DNA from: an uncultured delta proteobacterium
GTDB taxonomy: Bacteria > Myxococcota_A > Polyangia > Polyangiales > Ga0077539
Direction of reading: 5' to 3'
Assembly (NCBI GenBank): GCA_903845045.1
Contig: CAIMWA010000678.1
Coordinates: forward strand, 1 to 46,754
DNA length: 46,754 nucleotides
Both the position numbers and the translations under genes were made by a program. The notes beneath the pieces were generated by a model. That model ran no database searches and was not told where the DNA came from. It was given only the letters and a program-made list of their open reading frames with translations. This document shows positions 25,324 to 35,491 of the stretch, piece by piece (position 1 is the first letter of the stretch; every line of letters begins with the position of its first letter).

Positions 25324-27633
25324 CTACGGCTGCTGCTGCTGCACCCGCGGCTCGGCGGGGCTCGGGTCGTACTGATACTGGCCCGAGTAATAGTACGACG
25401 GCGAGTCGTCGTTGGGCTCGATGGCGTTGAGCACCACGCCCACGACCTTGCTGCCGAGGGCACGAAGCTGGCGGAGCACGCCGGCGGCCTGGTCTCGCCG
25501 CGTCTGGCGCACGCGCACCACGAGGATGACGCCGTCGAGCTGCGGACCGAGCGCGAGGGCGTCGGTGACCGCGGTGACCGGCGGCGAGTCGAAGACCACG
25601 CGGTCGTACTGCGTGCGCAGGTGCGCGAGGAACTCGCTGGCCTTCTGGCTGTGCAGCAGCTCCGCGGGGTTCGGCGGGATGGGTCCGCACGGGAGCAGCG
25701 ACAGGTTCGGGACGTCGGTGGTGATCGTCGCCTCGTCGAAGGTCGCCTCGCCGATGAGGATGCTCGTGAGGCCCACCGGCGGCCGCATGCGGAACACCTT
25801 GTGGATGCGGGGGCGTCGCAGGTCGGCGTCGACGAGGAGCACGCGCTTTCCGCTCTGAGCGAGCGAGATTGCGAGGCTCACCGCGGTGAAGGTCTTGCCC
25901 TCGCGCGGCGACGCGCTCGTCACCATGAGCATCTGGAACGGCGTGTCCGGCGACATGAACAGCAGGTTCGTGCGGATGCCGCGGGCGAGCTCGGCGATCA
26001 TCGACGTCGGGTGCGAGTGCACCACGAGGTCGAGGTTCTCCACCGGCCCCTCGGGCTGCTGCGTCTCGCCGTAGCGGTACTTGTACTGGTTGCGCATGCC
26101 GCGCCCGCTCACGAGCGGCAGGAAGCCGAGCACCGGCGAGCGCAGCCCCTCCTCGACGTCGGCCCGCGAGCGCACCGTGCGGTCGGCGATGACCGCGAGC
26201 GTGGCGCCGAAGAGCCCGAGCAGCACGCCCACGATGCCGCCCACCGCGAGGGAGAGCGGGACCTGCGGCTTGATCGGGCGGAACGGCACGAGCGCGTAGT
26301 CGAGCACGCTCATGTTGTTCACCTGCAGGTCGCGCATGAGGTTGCCCTCGGTCGTGCGCTCCAGCACCAGCCCGTAGATCTTCGAGTGGTTCTCGCGCTC
26401 GCGGTTGAGGCGCGCGTACATCATCTCCTGCTGGTTGAGCTCCACGGCCTGGCGCTGCGCCACCGACAGCTCGCCGCGCAGGCTCCCCTCGGAGCGCTCG
26501 AGCCCGCGGAGCTCGGCCTCGGAGGAGCCACGGATGTTCTCCACCTCGGCGCGGAACAGGCTCACCACGGAGTTCGTGCGCGCCCGCGGACCGCGCAGCT
26601 CGAGGGCGTGCTGGAGGTATCGGAGCTCCGCCGTCGACTCCTCCCGGAGGGCGATCTCGAACTGCGTGCGCAGCGAGCTCAGCACGCCCGACGTCAGGAA
26701 CTCCGGCGCCGTGAGCTGCGACATCGCCGCCTCGACGCGCTCGCGCCAGCGAACGCGGTCCGTCGGGCTCGCGTCGAGCGCCATGCCCACCGACGACACG
26801 TCGAGCAGGCGCAGCACCTCGCGCGCCGCGCGGTTCACCTCGCCGGTGCGCGCCGCGATCTGGAACCGGTGCGTCTGCGACTGCGTCAGCGCCTCGGAGA
26901 GGTGCGAGATGCGGTTGCCGAGGATGTTCCGCTGGTCGACGAAGTTCTCCGAGACGATGTTGTGCTCGCGGCGGAAGGTCTGCAGCGAGTCCTCGGACCG
27001 CGACAGGTTCTCGCGCAGCTCGTCGAGCTGGTTGCTCAGCCAGCGCACCGCGTCGCGGGTGCTCCCGAGGCGGTGGTCGAGGTTGCGCTGCACGTACACG
27101 TCGGCGAGCGTGTTCGCGAGGAGCTGCGCCCGGCGCGGCGACGTGTCCTCGACGACGAGGTTCATCAGCCGGCTCTCCTTCACCGGCTCCACGCGGATGC
27201 GGCTGATGAGCTTCATCGCCGCCTGCGACACCGTCACCGACTGGAACGCCCCGCGGCGCGACGACGGAACGTCCATGAAATCCGGGTCGTGCTGCAGCCC
27301 GAGGCGCCGCACGACGCCCTCGGCCACGCCGCGGGAGCGCACCACGCGATACTGGGTCTCGTAATATTCGCGGACGTTCCAGTACGAGCCGACGCCGCTG
27401 GTATCGACCTCCTCGACCTGGCGGCCGAGCGGACGCGGCGGGTTCGGCTCGAACTGCACCACCGCCGACGCGGCGTAGATCTTGGGCTGACGGAGCACCC
27501 AGAGGGCGTCCAGGCAGAGCGCGAGGGCGATGCCGCTGACGACGATCCAGCGGTGCTTCCAGAGCTGCCGAAGCTGCTCGAGTGGGAGGCTCTGCGCGTC
27601 CGAGGGCACCATCGCCCGGCCTGCATCGTTCAC
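25324..27633 (-). CDS. wzc: Wzc-type polysaccharide co-polymerase and bacterial tyrosine kinase
   Basis: A 769-residue inner-membrane protein that sets chain length of exported polysaccharide and autophosphorylates on tyrosine. The N-terminal Wzz domain starts with helix WIVVSGIALALCLDALWVL. A long periplasmic coiled coil runs to about residue 470, and the second helix is LSLAVGGIVGVLLGLFGATL. The cytoplasmic BY-kinase has Walker A SASPREGKTFTAVSLA, Walker A' VLLVDADLRRPRIHKVF and Walker B DRVVFDSPPVTAVTDALAL. The tail SPSYYYSGQYQYDPS clusters tyrosines for autophosphorylation. I use the GTG at 27633, which has a GGAGA seven bases upstream; the ATG at 27612 is an alternative. It lies 94 bases downstream of the ligase/polymerase-like gene. 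No cognate phosphatase or Wza is in the window. Confidence 0.93.
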   Translation of the reverse strand: MNDAGRAMVPSDAQSLPLEQLRQLWKHRWIVVSGIALALCLDALWVLRQPKIYAASAVVQFEPNPPRPLGRQVEEVDTSGVGSYWNVREYYETQYRVVRSRGVAEGVVRRLGLQHDPDFMDVPSSRRGAFQSVTVSQAAMKLISRIRVEPVKESRLMNLVVEDTSPRRAQLLANTLADVYVQRNLDHRLGSTRDAVRWLSNQLDELRENLSRSEDSLQTFRREHNIVSENFVDQRNILGNRISHLSEALTQSQTHRFQIAARTGEVNRAAREVLRLLDVSSVGMALDASPTDRVRWRERVEAAMSQLTAPEFLTSGVLSSLRTQFEIALREESTAELRYLQHALELRGPRARTNSVVSLFRAEVENIRGSSEAELRGLERSEGSLRGELSVAQRQAVELNQQEMMYARLNRERENHSKIYGLVLERTTEGNLMRDLQVNNMSVLDYALVPFRPIKPQVPLSLAVGGIVGVLLGLFGATLAVIADRTVRSRADVEEGLRSPVLGFLPLVSGRGMRNQYKYRYGETQQPEGPVENLDLVVHSHPTSMIAELARGIRTNLLFMSPDTPFQMLMVTSASPREGKTFTAVSLAISLAQSGKRVLLVDADLRRPRIHKVFRMRPPVGLTSILIGEATFDEATITTDVPNLSLLPCGPIPPNPAELLHSQKASEFLAHLRTQYDRVVFDSPPVTAVTDALALGPQLDGVILVVRVRQTRRDQAAGVLRQLRALGSKVVGVVLNAIEPNDDSPSYYYSGQYQYDPSPAEPRVQQQQP

Positions 27634-27640
27634 GCGCAAT

Positions 27641-27645
27641 TCTCC
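27641..27645 (-). promoter_or_regulatory. Ribosome-binding site that fixes the Wzc start
   Basis: On the minus strand GGAGA lies seven bases before the GTG at 27633. It supports GTG over the ATG seven codons later. Confidence 0.5.
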
Positions 27646-27727
27646 ATGGATCCCGCGCCTTCTACCAGACTGACGTACCGCGACAACCCGCGGCCTTCCC
27701 TCTGTTGCAGGCTCCCTGCTCCGGCGT

Positions 27728-30220
27728 TCATCGGGCCGGTCCTCGGCCGCAGACTGCCTGCGCGCGCGGATCGAGGGCGCCGCGCTCGACGAGCGACGCG
27801 CAGCCTTGCTCCACGGACGGGCGGTCGCCGACGCGCGAAGCCGCCTCGACGAGCTCGATGAGGTACGGCATCTCCGGCGCTGCGAGGGCGTGGGCCATGA
27901 GGTACGCCTCGATGGCACCGCGGTCGTTGCCGACGCTCGACTCCAGGTAGCCCAGCGTGCCGTTCGCGCGGATCAGGCGCTCGAGGTCCGATCCCGCCGC
28001 CTCCCGCGCCGCGGTGATCGCCTCGCGCATCTGCACCGGACGCCGCTCCGAGGCGTAGAGCCGGGCCCGCGCGATCTGCAGATCGTACGTGTCCCGCGAG
28101 TGTCCCAGCCCCGCGCCGTACGCCCGGAGCGCCTCGCGGTCGTCGTGCAGCAGCGCGTGGACGTTCCCGCGGCAGAGGTAGCCCACGGCCAGCGACGGAT
28201 GGCCGGACACCAGGCGATCGCAGAACACCAGCGCGTCGGCGGGATGCCCCTCGGCGATGACCGCCTCGGCGCGACGCCGCAGCGCGGGGAAGTACGTCGA
28301 GTCACGGCGCAGCAGGATCTCGTCGACGCTCGCCACGAAGGCCGCATCTTCGGAGACGAGCGTCGCGGTCACGTCGAGCATCGTGAGCCCGTACCGCGCC
28401 GCGGGGGTGATGTGCTCCATCTCGCTGCCGTCGGGCAGCGGACGGAGTCGCGCGAGGATCTGGGCGCACTCTCGGAAGATGGTCGACGACCGCAGCATCG
28501 CCTCGCGCACCTCGACGAGCGCCTGCGAGCGGAGCCCGTGCGCCGCGAAGACCCGCGCGAGCAGCAGGTGCGGCTGCGCCCAGTGCGGCGAGAGCTCGAG
28601 CGCCCGGCGGACGAACCGGAGACCCGAGGGGTCGTTCTGCGCCGCGGCGTGGGCTGCGACGAGGAGCTGGAGGTACGCGTCCGACGGGTGGCGCATGAGC
28701 GCGGCCCGCACCTCGGCGCCGTGCACCGCCGACGCGTCGGCTCGGAGGAGCTCCTCCACGCGATCACGGTCGCACTCGAGCGTCGAGCGCCACGCGAAGG
28801 GCGTCAGCGCGAGGCCGACGAGGAGCAGCCCCACGGGCGCCGTGCGCACCACGTCGGTGCCTCGCGAGAGCGGCCGGCCCCAGCCCCGCAGGCGCTGCGC
28901 CATGAGGTAGCCCGCGAGGACCGCCGCGGGGTAGCCGACGCCGCCGAGAAAGAGCGAGAAGTCCACGAGGTCGTGGGCGACCAGCGACACCATCGCGCAC
29001 CACGCGCCGACCACGATCGGCCGCGTCGGCCCGGGCGGCCACCACATGCGCAGCGCACGCAGGCCGAGAACGAGGACCGCAACGCCCGCGACGACGCCGA
29101 AGGACACGAGCAGGTCCACCGGGAGCGACTCGACGCGAAGGAACGTCCACTCCGGGTCGAGGCGACCCGCGGCCGCGACGGCGACCGGCGCCGCGCCGGA
29201 GCCCACGCCGAGGAGCCAGTGCGTACGCAGCAGTCCCAGCGCGCGGCGCATGTTCTCGAGCTTCGAGGTGTCGCCGTGGGCGTACTCCATGGAGAGCGAC
29301 GTCGACGCCACGTAGAGCCCGGCGAGCACGATCGCCGCCCCCAGCGCGAGGCCTCCCCACACCGGAGGACCGCGACGCTCCGGCGACCGCGGGCTCGCTC
29401 CGCGGCGGGCGTTCAGCCCGATGAAGAGCAGGATGCACCCGACCGTCGCCGCGACGCCTCCGCGCGACAGCGAGAGCATGCAGACGATGCCGCAGAAGAT
29501 CGCCGAGATCGCCCCGGCGACGCGCGACGCCGCTCGGTCCGCCGCCACGGCGATGCCCAGCCAGAGGATCGCCCCGGCGCCGGTGAGCGCCGCCAGGTGG
29601 TTCGGGTTGAGCAGCGGCGAGACGATGGGCGGCGCCGCGAAGCGCGGATGGTAGATCCCGTAGAGCTTGTCCTGGCCGGTGATCTGGTGCGCGACGGCGA
29701 GCAGCGCGACGAGCAGCGCCGACGCCGCCACGAAGCGCACCACGCGGTCGCCCTCCTCGCGGGCCGAAACGCGCACCGACGCGAGGTACGCCGCGCCCAG
29801 GCCGAGGAAATACAGAAGGTCCGAGAGTCCGCTGCCCGGGTCGTGATGCAGCGCCCGCCACGACCCCACGCGCGAAACGCGCAGCGCCGCGAGCACCTCC
29901 CCGGAGGCCTCGGCGGACTCCGCGTCGAGCAGGCGAAGGAGCACCGGCGGGAGCGGCGCGAGCTGCAGCATCGACAGGCCGACGATCACCACCCACGCGA
30001 CGAAAAGCCGGTCGTGCTTCGCGAAGGAACGGTCCCAGCCCGCCACGGCGAGCGAGGCCATGGCGAAGAGGGCGAAGAGCGGCACCGTCCACTGCGGCGC
30101 ACCGCCGAGCGCGAGCGGCGCGGCGATGACGAGCACGGCCAGGGCCGGCCTCGCCCAGATCGCCCGAGGCTTGATGACGGTGTGCTCCGAAGGCGGGTGC
30201 AGGACGTCGAGCGCTGGCAT
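27728..30220 (-). CDS. O-antigen ligase/Wzy-like polymerase with C-terminal TPR repeats
   Basis: An 830-residue integral membrane protein. Residues 20 to about 470 contain some twelve helices. They include the Wzy_C-type segment with ILWLGIAVAADR, CMLSLSRGGVAATVGCILLF and, after a large loop (GDTSKLENMRRALGLLRTHW, LLGVGSGAAPVAVA), VDLLVSFGVVAGVAVLVLGL. The Arg-bearing SRGG and the R-x-x-x-W-x-x-L-G-x-G loop are typical of WaaL/Wzy ligases. From about residue 510 on, TPR units predominate (DAYLQLLVAAHAAAQ, LSPHWAQPHLLLARVFAAHG, YLCRGNVHALLHDDREALRA). It could polymerise, or ligate to a lipid carrier, the polymer made by the neighbouring genes. The start at MPALDVLHPPSEH leaves a 281-base divergent region to fcl. 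Confidence 0.85.
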   Translation of the reverse strand: MPALDVLHPPSEHTVIKPRAIWARPALAVLVIAAPLALGGAPQWTVPLFALFAMASLAVAGWDRSFAKHDRLFVAWVVIVGLSMLQLAPLPPVLLRLLDAESAEASGEVLAALRVSRVGSWRALHHDPGSGLSDLLYFLGLGAAYLASVRVSAREEGDRVVRFVAASALLVALLAVAHQITGQDKLYGIYHPRFAAPPIVSPLLNPNHLAALTGAGAILWLGIAVAADRAASRVAGAISAIFCGIVCMLSLSRGGVAATVGCILLFIGLNARRGASPRSPERRGPPVWGGLALGAAIVLAGLYVASTSLSMEYAHGDTSKLENMRRALGLLRTHWLLGVGSGAAPVAVAAAGRLDPEWTFLRVESLPVDLLVSFGVVAGVAVLVLGLRALRMWWPPGPTRPIVVGAWCAMVSLVAHDLVDFSLFLGGVGYPAAVLAGYLMAQRLRGWGRPLSRGTDVVRTAPVGLLLVGLALTPFAWRSTLECDRDRVEELLRADASAVHGAEVRAALMRHPSDAYLQLLVAAHAAAQNDPSGLRFVRRALELSPHWAQPHLLLARVFAAHGLRSQALVEVREAMLRSSTIFRECAQILARLRPLPDGSEMEHITPAARYGLTMLDVTATLVSEDAAFVASVDEILLRRDSTYFPALRRRAEAVIAEGHPADALVFCDRLVSGHPSLAVGYLCRGNVHALLHDDREALRAYGAGLGHSRDTYDLQIARARLYASERRPVQMREAITAAREAAGSDLERLIRANGTLGYLESSVGNDRGAIEAYLMAHALAAPEMPYLIELVEAASRVGDRPSVEQGCASLVERGALDPRAQAVCGRGPAR

Positions 30221-30501
30221 TGCGGTGGGATCTCGGGGGTTGAAGCAGATCCGCGGCGCCTCCGGGGGGGCGCACGGTCGGAGCGTTGCGTTGCACGGAG
30301 GGCGGGTAGGGTTCAACCGCGCTCGCGAGGCCGGGCACCATACTTGAACGCGCGCGGGAATTGTTCGGTCGTCAGCGCGTCGACTCCGCGCGGGCGCCCT
30401 GAGACAGCCGGCCGGGCGCGTCGATCCCGGGAGCGGTGGCGATCGCCGGTGCACCCGTGATAGTGACCCGCGTTCGAGCACCGACGGAGAGCTTGGTTTT
30501 C
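30221..30501. other. Divergent intergenic region of the polysaccharide locus
   Basis: This 281-base gap separates the minus-strand ligase/wzc genes from the plus-strand fcl operon, so it should carry at least one promoter in each direction. I see no convincing sigma-70 or sigma-54 promoter, no riboswitch-like structure and no short gene. It is the longest non-coding stretch in the window. Confidence 0.5.
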
Positions 30502-31476
30502 ATGGCGAAGCTGCAAGACGAGAAGGTTCTGGTCACGGGTGGAAGCGGGTTCCTGGGCACGCACGTCGTCGAGGCGTTGCAGGCGCGAGGGGCCCGCGAG
30601 GTCGTGGTGCCCCGGTCGTCGGAGTTCGATCTCCGGGACGCCGCGCAGACCCGGGCCATGTACGAGCGCCACGCGCCGACGATGGTGGTGCACCTCGCCG
30701 CGAGCGTCGGCGGCATTGGCGCCAACCGGAAGCACCCCGGCAAGTTCTTCTTCGACAACATGGCGATGGGGTTGAACGTGCTCGAGGCGGCGCGCACCCA
30801 CCGCACGTCGAAGGTCGTCGTGGCAGGAACCATCTGCGCATACCCCAAGTTCACCCCGGTGCCGTTCCGCGAGGACGACCTCTGGAACGGCTACCCCGAG
30901 GAGACCAACGCGCCGTACGGCGTCGCGAAGAAGGCGCTGCTGGTGATGGCCCAGTCGTACCGGCAGGAGTACGGCTCGAACTTCGTGATGGTGTTCCCGG
31001 TGAACCTGTACGGGCCGCGCGACAACTTCGACCTCGAGGACTCGCACGTGATCCCCGCGATGATCCGAAAGTTCATCGACGCGCAGGACCGCGGCGAGAA
31101 GTCCGTCACGCTCTGGGGCGACGGCACGCCGACGCGGGAGTTCCTGTACGTGGGCGACTGCGCCGAGGGCATCGCGCTGGCGGCCGAGCGCTACGACGAC
31201 GCCGACCCGGTGAACCTCGGGGCGGGCTTCGAGATCTCCATGCGCGACCTCGCGCAGACCATCGCGACGGCGACCGGCTTCACCGGCGACATCGTGTGGG
31301 ACCCGGCCCGACCGAACGGCCAGCCGCGGCGCATGCTCGACGTGCAGCGCGCGCGCGAACGCTTCGGCTTCACCGCGCGAACCTCCCTGGCGGACGGTCT
31401 CGCGACGACCATCGCGTGGTACCGCGAACACCGCGGCGCCATCGCGGCACGCGAGAAGGAAAAGGCAGCACGATGA
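30502..31476 (+). CDS. fcl: GDP-L-fucose synthase
   Basis: NADPH-dependent epimerase-reductase of 324 residues that turns GDP-4-keto-6-deoxy-D-mannose into GDP-L-fucose. It is an SDR-type Rossmann protein: nucleotide loop [16 protein letters not shown], catalytic pair Tyr and Lys in [16 protein letters not shown], and [20 protein letters not shown] with the His used in epimerisation. In [15 protein letters not shown] the active-site Cys is kept, while the E. coli catalytic Ser is Thr. The start ([14 protein letters not shown]) gives the normal length. It opens a ten-gene plus-strand operon and overlaps gmd by four bases. It uses the product of gmd, so the two form a complete GDP-fucose branch from GDP-mannose. 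Confidence 0.94.
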   Translation: MAKLQDEKVLVTGGSGFLGTHVVEALQARGAREVVVPRSSEFDLRDAAQTRAMYERHAPTMVVHLAASVGGIGANRKHPGKFFFDNMAMGLNVLEAARTHRTSKVVVAGTICAYPKFTPVPFREDDLWNGYPEETNAPYGVAKKALLVMAQSYRQEYGSNFVMVFPVNLYGPRDNFDLEDSHVIPAMIRKFIDAQDRGEKSVTLWGDGTPTREFLYVGDCAEGIALAAERYDDADPVNLGAGFEISMRDLAQTIATATGFTGDIVWDPARPNGQPRRMLDVQRARERFGFTARTSLADGLATTIAWYREHRGAIAAREKEKAAR

Positions 31477-32471
31477 AGCGCGCCCTCATCACGGGCATCA
31501 CCGGCCAGGACGGCTCCTACCTCACGGAGCTGCTGCTCGCGAAGGGCTACGAGGTGCACGGCGTGGTCCGCCGCTCGAGCTCGTTCAACACCGAGCGCCT
31601 CGACCACCTTTACCGCGACCCGCACGAGCGCGGCGTGAACCTCTACCTGCACTACGGCGACCTCAACGACGGCTCGTCGCTGCAGAGCATCGTGAGCGCC
31701 GTGAAGCCCGACGAGGTCTACAACCTCGGCGCCCAGAGCCACGTGCGCGTGTCCTTCGACATCCCCGAGTACACCGGCGAGGTCACCGCCCTCGGCACGA
31801 TCCGGTTGCTCGAGGCCATTCGCAAGGTCGGCGTCGAGTGCCGCTTCTACCAGGCCAGCTCGAGCGAGCTCTACGGCAAGGTCGTCGAGACGCCGCAGCG
31901 CGAGACCACGCCCTTCCACCCGCGGAGCCCGTACGCCGTGGCGAAGGCCTACGCGTTCTACATGGTGCAGAACTACCGCGAGGCCTACGGGATGTTCGCG
32001 GTGAACGGCATCCTCTTCAACCACGAGTCCCCGCGCCGCGGCGAGACCTTCGTCACGCGCAAGATCACGCGGGCCGTGGGGCGCATCAAGCTCGGGCTCC
32101 AGCGCGAGCTCTTCCTGGGCAACCTCGACTCGAAGCGCGACTGGGGCTACGCGCCGGACTACGTCGACGCCATGTGGCGCATGCTCCAGGCCGAGGACCC
32201 CGATGATTTCGTCGTCGGCACCGGCGAGACGCACTCGGTCCGGGAGTTCCTCGAGCTGGCCTTCGGACACGCCGGGCTCGACTGGCAGGAGTTCGTCCGC
32301 CTCGACCCGCGCTACCTTCGTCCTGCCGAGGTCGACCTGCTGCTCGCCGACCCGGCGAAGGCCCGCGACCGCCTTGGCTGGACCCCCACCGTGGGGTTTC
32401 GCGAGCTCGTGACGCTCATGGTCGACGCCGACGTCGAGCTGGCGGCCCGCGAGAAGCGCGCCAACGGCTGA
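31473..32471 (+). CDS. gmd: GDP-mannose 4,6-dehydratase
   Basis: NADP-dependent SDR dehydratase of 332 residues making GDP-4-keto-6-deoxy-D-mannose. It has the loop [18 protein letters not shown], the RR-S motif [17 protein letters not shown], the catalytic Ser/Glu region [18 protein letters not shown], Tyr and Lys in [17 protein letters not shown], and [20 protein letters not shown], all diagnostic for Gmd. Its ATG overlaps the fcl stop (ATGA), which rules out the longer frame. GDP-mannose must come from manB/manC genes elsewhere, since none are here. Nine bases separate it from the amidotransferase gene. Confidence 0.96.
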   Translation: MKRALITGITGQDGSYLTELLLAKGYEVHGVVRRSSSFNTERLDHLYRDPHERGVNLYLHYGDLNDGSSLQSIVSAVKPDEVYNLGAQSHVRVSFDIPEYTGEVTALGTIRLLEAIRKVGVECRFYQASSSELYGKVVETPQRETTPFHPRSPYAVAKAYAFYMVQNYREAYGMFAVNGILFNHESPRRGETFVTRKITRAVGRIKLGLQRELFLGNLDSKRDWGYAPDYVDAMWRMLQAEDPDDFVVGTGETHSVREFLELAFGHAGLDWQEFVRLDPRYLRPAEVDLLLADPAKARDRLGWTPTVGFRELVTLMVDADVELAAREKRANG

Positions 32472-32480
32472 TCGCGTCCG

Positions 32481-34397
32481 ATGTGTGGCATCACGGGCAT
32501 CGTCGAGTACCGCAGCGGCGCTGCGGTCGACCGTGCGCTGCTGCAGCGGATGAACGACACCATCGTCCACCGCGGCCCCGACGACGAGGGACTCTTCGTC
32601 GACGGAGCCACGGGCCTCGCGATGCGCCGCCTCGCCATCATCGACGTCGCCGGCGGGCATCAGCCCATCGCCAACGAGACCGGCGACGTCCACGTCGTCT
32701 TCAACGGCGAGATCTACAACTTCGCAGCGCTTCGCCGTGACCTCGAGGAGCGCGGCCATCGGTTCCGCACGCACTCGGACACCGAGGTCATCGTGCATGC
32801 GTACGAAGAGTGGGGCGACGCGTGCGTGGAGCGCTTCGAGGGCATGTTCGCCTTCGCGCTGCACGATCGCCGTCCCTCCCGGTTCGGCCCGCGCGTGCTG
32901 CTCGCCCGCGACCAGCTCGGCAAGAAGCCGCTGTACTACGCCGACGTCGACGGGACGCTGGTCTTCGGCAGCGAGCTGAAGCCCGTTCTCTTGCACCCCA
33001 AGGTGCGGCGCACCCTCGACGCCGAGGCGCTCGGGCACTACCTCGCGCTGCGCACCATCCCTGCGCCGTTCTCGGTCTTCGAAGACGTTCGCAAGCTCGA
33101 GGCCGGGCACACGCTCGCGGTGAGCGCACGCGGCGTGATGATCCGCCGGTATTGGGACTGGCGCACCTTCGCCGGCGACGCGATGCCGCCGCACGAGGAG
33201 CTCGTCGCCGACGTGCGCCGGCTGCTCTTCCGCGCGGTGGAGAAGCGCCTCGTCTCCGAGGTGCCGCTCGGCGCGTTCCTGAGCGGCGGGCTCGACTCGT
33301 CGGCGGTCGTCGCGATCATGAGCCGGCTGCTCTCGACGCGGGTGAAGACCTTCTCCGTCGGCTTCGAAGGCCCCGCGTCGCACAACGAGCTGCCCAAGGC
33401 GCGGCGCATGGCGAAGCACCTCGGCACGGACCACCACGAGATCCTCGCGCAGCCGCACCTCGTCGAGCTCCTCCCCGATTTCGTGCGCTATGCCGACGAG
33501 CCCTTCGCGATCTCGTCGGCGCTCCCGACGCTCCTGCTCTCGCGGGCGGCGCGCGCCGACCTCACCGTCGTGCTCACCGGCGACGGCGGCGACGAGGTCT
33601 TCGGCGGCTACGGGCAGTACCTCTACGAGCGCTGGGCGCGGGTGCTGCGCGTGACGCCGAGCGCCCTCGACCCGCTGGCATCGCGCGCCGCCGCGAGGCT
33701 GCGCGGAGCCCTCGGCGAGCGGGGAGCTCCGTTCCGAAGGATCCAGCGCTTTCTCGACTGCGCGCGGCTGCCGACGGTCGGCGCGCGACGGCTCGCGTGG
33801 GCCAACGCCGTGGGGCACGCGCAGGTGCTCTCGCTGCTCTCGCCGGGCCTCCGCGAGCGCTGCGTTCCGACCGCCGACCTCCTCGAGGCGCACGTCGACG
33901 CGCACCTTCGAAACCTCGGACCGGAGACGTCCACGAACGGCATCGACGTGCAGGTGTTCCTCCCGGACGAGATGCTCATGAAGGTCGATCGCATGACCAT
34001 GGCGGCGTCCATCGAGGCGCGGTCGCCGCTGCTCGACCTCGAGCTCGTGCAGCGCATGGCGGGGGTCGCCTTCCAGCGCAAGGTGCCGGGCTCGACGGCC
34101 GCGTCGCTGAAGACGGTGCTCCGCGACGCCGTCGGCGACCTGCTTCCGCCCGAGGGCCGCGACGCCGCGAAGTGGGGCTTCAACGTTCCGCTCGACGGAT
34201 GGTTTCGTGGAAAGTCTCGCGCGTTCGTCGACGAGCACCTCGACCCCGCGCGCATCGCACGCCGCGGGGTCTTCGACGCCAGCGCGGTGTCCGACGTGCT
34301 CCGTCGCTTCGACGCGGGCGCGGCCGACGCGAACACGCACGTCTTCCCGCTGCTCGTGTTCGAGGTGTGGGCCGAGCAGTACCTCGGAGGCGCGTGA
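32481..34397 (+). CDS. Asparagine synthase-type glutamine amidotransferase (AsnB family)
   Basis: A 638-residue protein. The class II glutaminase domain starts at the nucleophile Cys2 in MCGITGIVEY, with HRGPDDEG and VFNGEIYNF. The synthetase domain has the PP-loop FLSGGLDSSAVVAIMSRL, TGDGGDEVFGGYGQYLY and DEMLMKVDRMTMAASIEARS. Length and motifs equal AsnB. In polysaccharide loci such proteins are frequent and may amidate uronic acids or other carboxyls rather than make asparagine; here it sits between gmd and a glycosyltransferase, so a polymer-tailoring role is likely. The ligand cannot be read from the sequence. It ends one base into the next gene (TGATG). Confidence 0.93.
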   Translation: MCGITGIVEYRSGAAVDRALLQRMNDTIVHRGPDDEGLFVDGATGLAMRRLAIIDVAGGHQPIANETGDVHVVFNGEIYNFAALRRDLEERGHRFRTHSDTEVIVHAYEEWGDACVERFEGMFAFALHDRRPSRFGPRVLLARDQLGKKPLYYADVDGTLVFGSELKPVLLHPKVRRTLDAEALGHYLALRTIPAPFSVFEDVRKLEAGHTLAVSARGVMIRRYWDWRTFAGDAMPPHEELVADVRRLLFRAVEKRLVSEVPLGAFLSGGLDSSAVVAIMSRLLSTRVKTFSVGFEGPASHNELPKARRMAKHLGTDHHEILAQPHLVELLPDFVRYADEPFAISSALPTLLLSRAARADLTVVLTGDGGDEVFGGYGQYLYERWARVLRVTPSALDPLASRAAARLRGALGERGAPFRRIQRFLDCARLPTVGARRLAWANAVGHAQVLSLLSPGLRERCVPTADLLEAHVDAHLRNLGPETSTNGIDVQVFLPDEMLMKVDRMTMAASIEARSPLLDLELVQRMAGVAFQRKVPGSTAASLKTVLRDAVGDLLPPEGRDAAKWGFNVPLDGWFRGKSRAFVDEHLDPARIARRGVFDASAVSDVLRRFDAGAADANTHVFPLLVFEVWAEQYLGGA

Positions 34398-35491
34398 TGA
34401 TCCGCGTGCTGCACTGCATCCCCACGCTCCTCGGCGGCGGCGCCGAGCGGCAGCTCAGCTACCTCGTGGCGGGCCTCGTCGCCCAGGGCCACGAGGTGCA
34501 CCTCGCGCACCAGCAGGAGGGCCCCAACTTCGCCCTGGTGAAGCGCAGCGGCGCGCACCTGCACCCCCTCGAGGCGCGGCACGCGTCGGATCCTCGCGCG
34601 GCGACGGACATCGCGCGGGTGCTGCGCGACGCGCGCATCGAGATCGTCCAGACGTGGCTGCGACGCATGGACATCTGGGGAGGCCTCGCGGCGCGCAGCA
34701 CGGGCACGCCGTGGGTGTTCAGCGAGCGCAGCCAGTCGGTCACCATCGACGAGCGCACCGCCAGCGCGCGGACGCTGCGCCTGCTGCTCCCGGCCGCGCG
34801 CGCGGTGGTGGCGAACTCCGAGACGGCGGCGGAGCTGTGGCGTCGCGGCTTGCACGGTCGCGTGCCGGTGCGCGTCGTCGCGAACGCGCTGCCGACGGAC
34901 CGCATCGAACGCGTCGAGCCCGCCGACCGGCGCGAGCTCGGCATCCCCGACGGAGTGCCGCTGGCGCTCTACGCGGGCCGCTTCACCGAGGGCAAGAACG
35001 TGCCGCTCTTGGGCAAGGCGCTCGCCCGGCTGATGGAGCATCGACCGGAGCTTCACGCGCTCTTCCTTGGGGAGGGGCCCGAGCTCGACGACTTTCGATC
35101 ATGGGCCCGCGCGCACGGCCTGCATCGCCGCATCGTGACGCCGGGCTACCGCGACGACCTCTTCCGCTGGATGAAGGCCGCGACGCTCTTCGTGTCGCCG
35201 TCGCGCTCCGAGGGACGGCCGAACGTCGTCATGGAGGCGATGGCGTGCCGCTGTCCGATGGTTCTCTCGGACATCGCCCCGCACCGTGAATTCGTGGGCG
35301 AAGACGAGGCCGCATGGTGCCGCACCGACGACCTCGACGCCCTTGCTGCCGCGCTCGAGCGCACCCTCGACGACCCGGAGGCTGCGGCGGAGCGGGCCGC
35401 TCGCGCGAGCGCGTCGGTGGCGCGGTTCTCCATCCCCGCGATGGTCGCCTCGTACGAGGCCGTGTACCGGGAGATCCTTGGACATGCCTGA
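34397..35491 (+). CDS. Glycosyltransferase family 4 protein
   Basis: A 364-residue GT-B enzyme. The N-terminal Gly-rich loop IPTLLGGGAERQLSYLV binds acceptor or donor phosphate. The C-terminal domain has LALYAGRFTEGKNVPLLGKA, ALFLGEGPELDDF, VTPGYRDDLFRWMKAATLFV and SPSRSEGRPNVVMEAMACRC, with the E-x7-E (EGRPNVVME) donor motif. The fold retains the nucleotide-sugar. The start is the ATG that overlaps the asnB stop by one base (TGATG). It is cytoplasmic or peripherally membrane-bound and should add one sugar of the repeat unit. The donor could be GDP-fucose, but this is unproven. Confidence 0.9.
   Translation: MIRVLHCIPTLLGGGAERQLSYLVAGLVAQGHEVHLAHQQEGPNFALVKRSGAHLHPLEARHASDPRAATDIARVLRDARIEIVQTWLRRMDIWGGLAARSTGTPWVFSERSQSVTIDERTASARTLRLLLPAARAVVANSETAAELWRRGLHGRVPVRVVANALPTDRIERVEPADRRELGIPDGVPLALYAGRFTEGKNVPLLGKALARLMEHRPELHALFLGEGPELDDFRSWARAHGLHRRIVTPGYRDDLFRWMKAATLFVSPSRSEGRPNVVMEAMACRCPMVLSDIAPHREFVGEDEAAWCRTDDLDALAAALERTLDDPEAAAERAARASASVARFSIPAMVASYEAVYREILGHA

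Noticed and set aside
30221..30501. Promoter or riboswitch in the divergent polysaccharide region (TTGAAC at 30344, GATAGT at 30459)
   Set aside because: No partner hexamer at 16-18 bases and no stable conserved fold that I can recognise.
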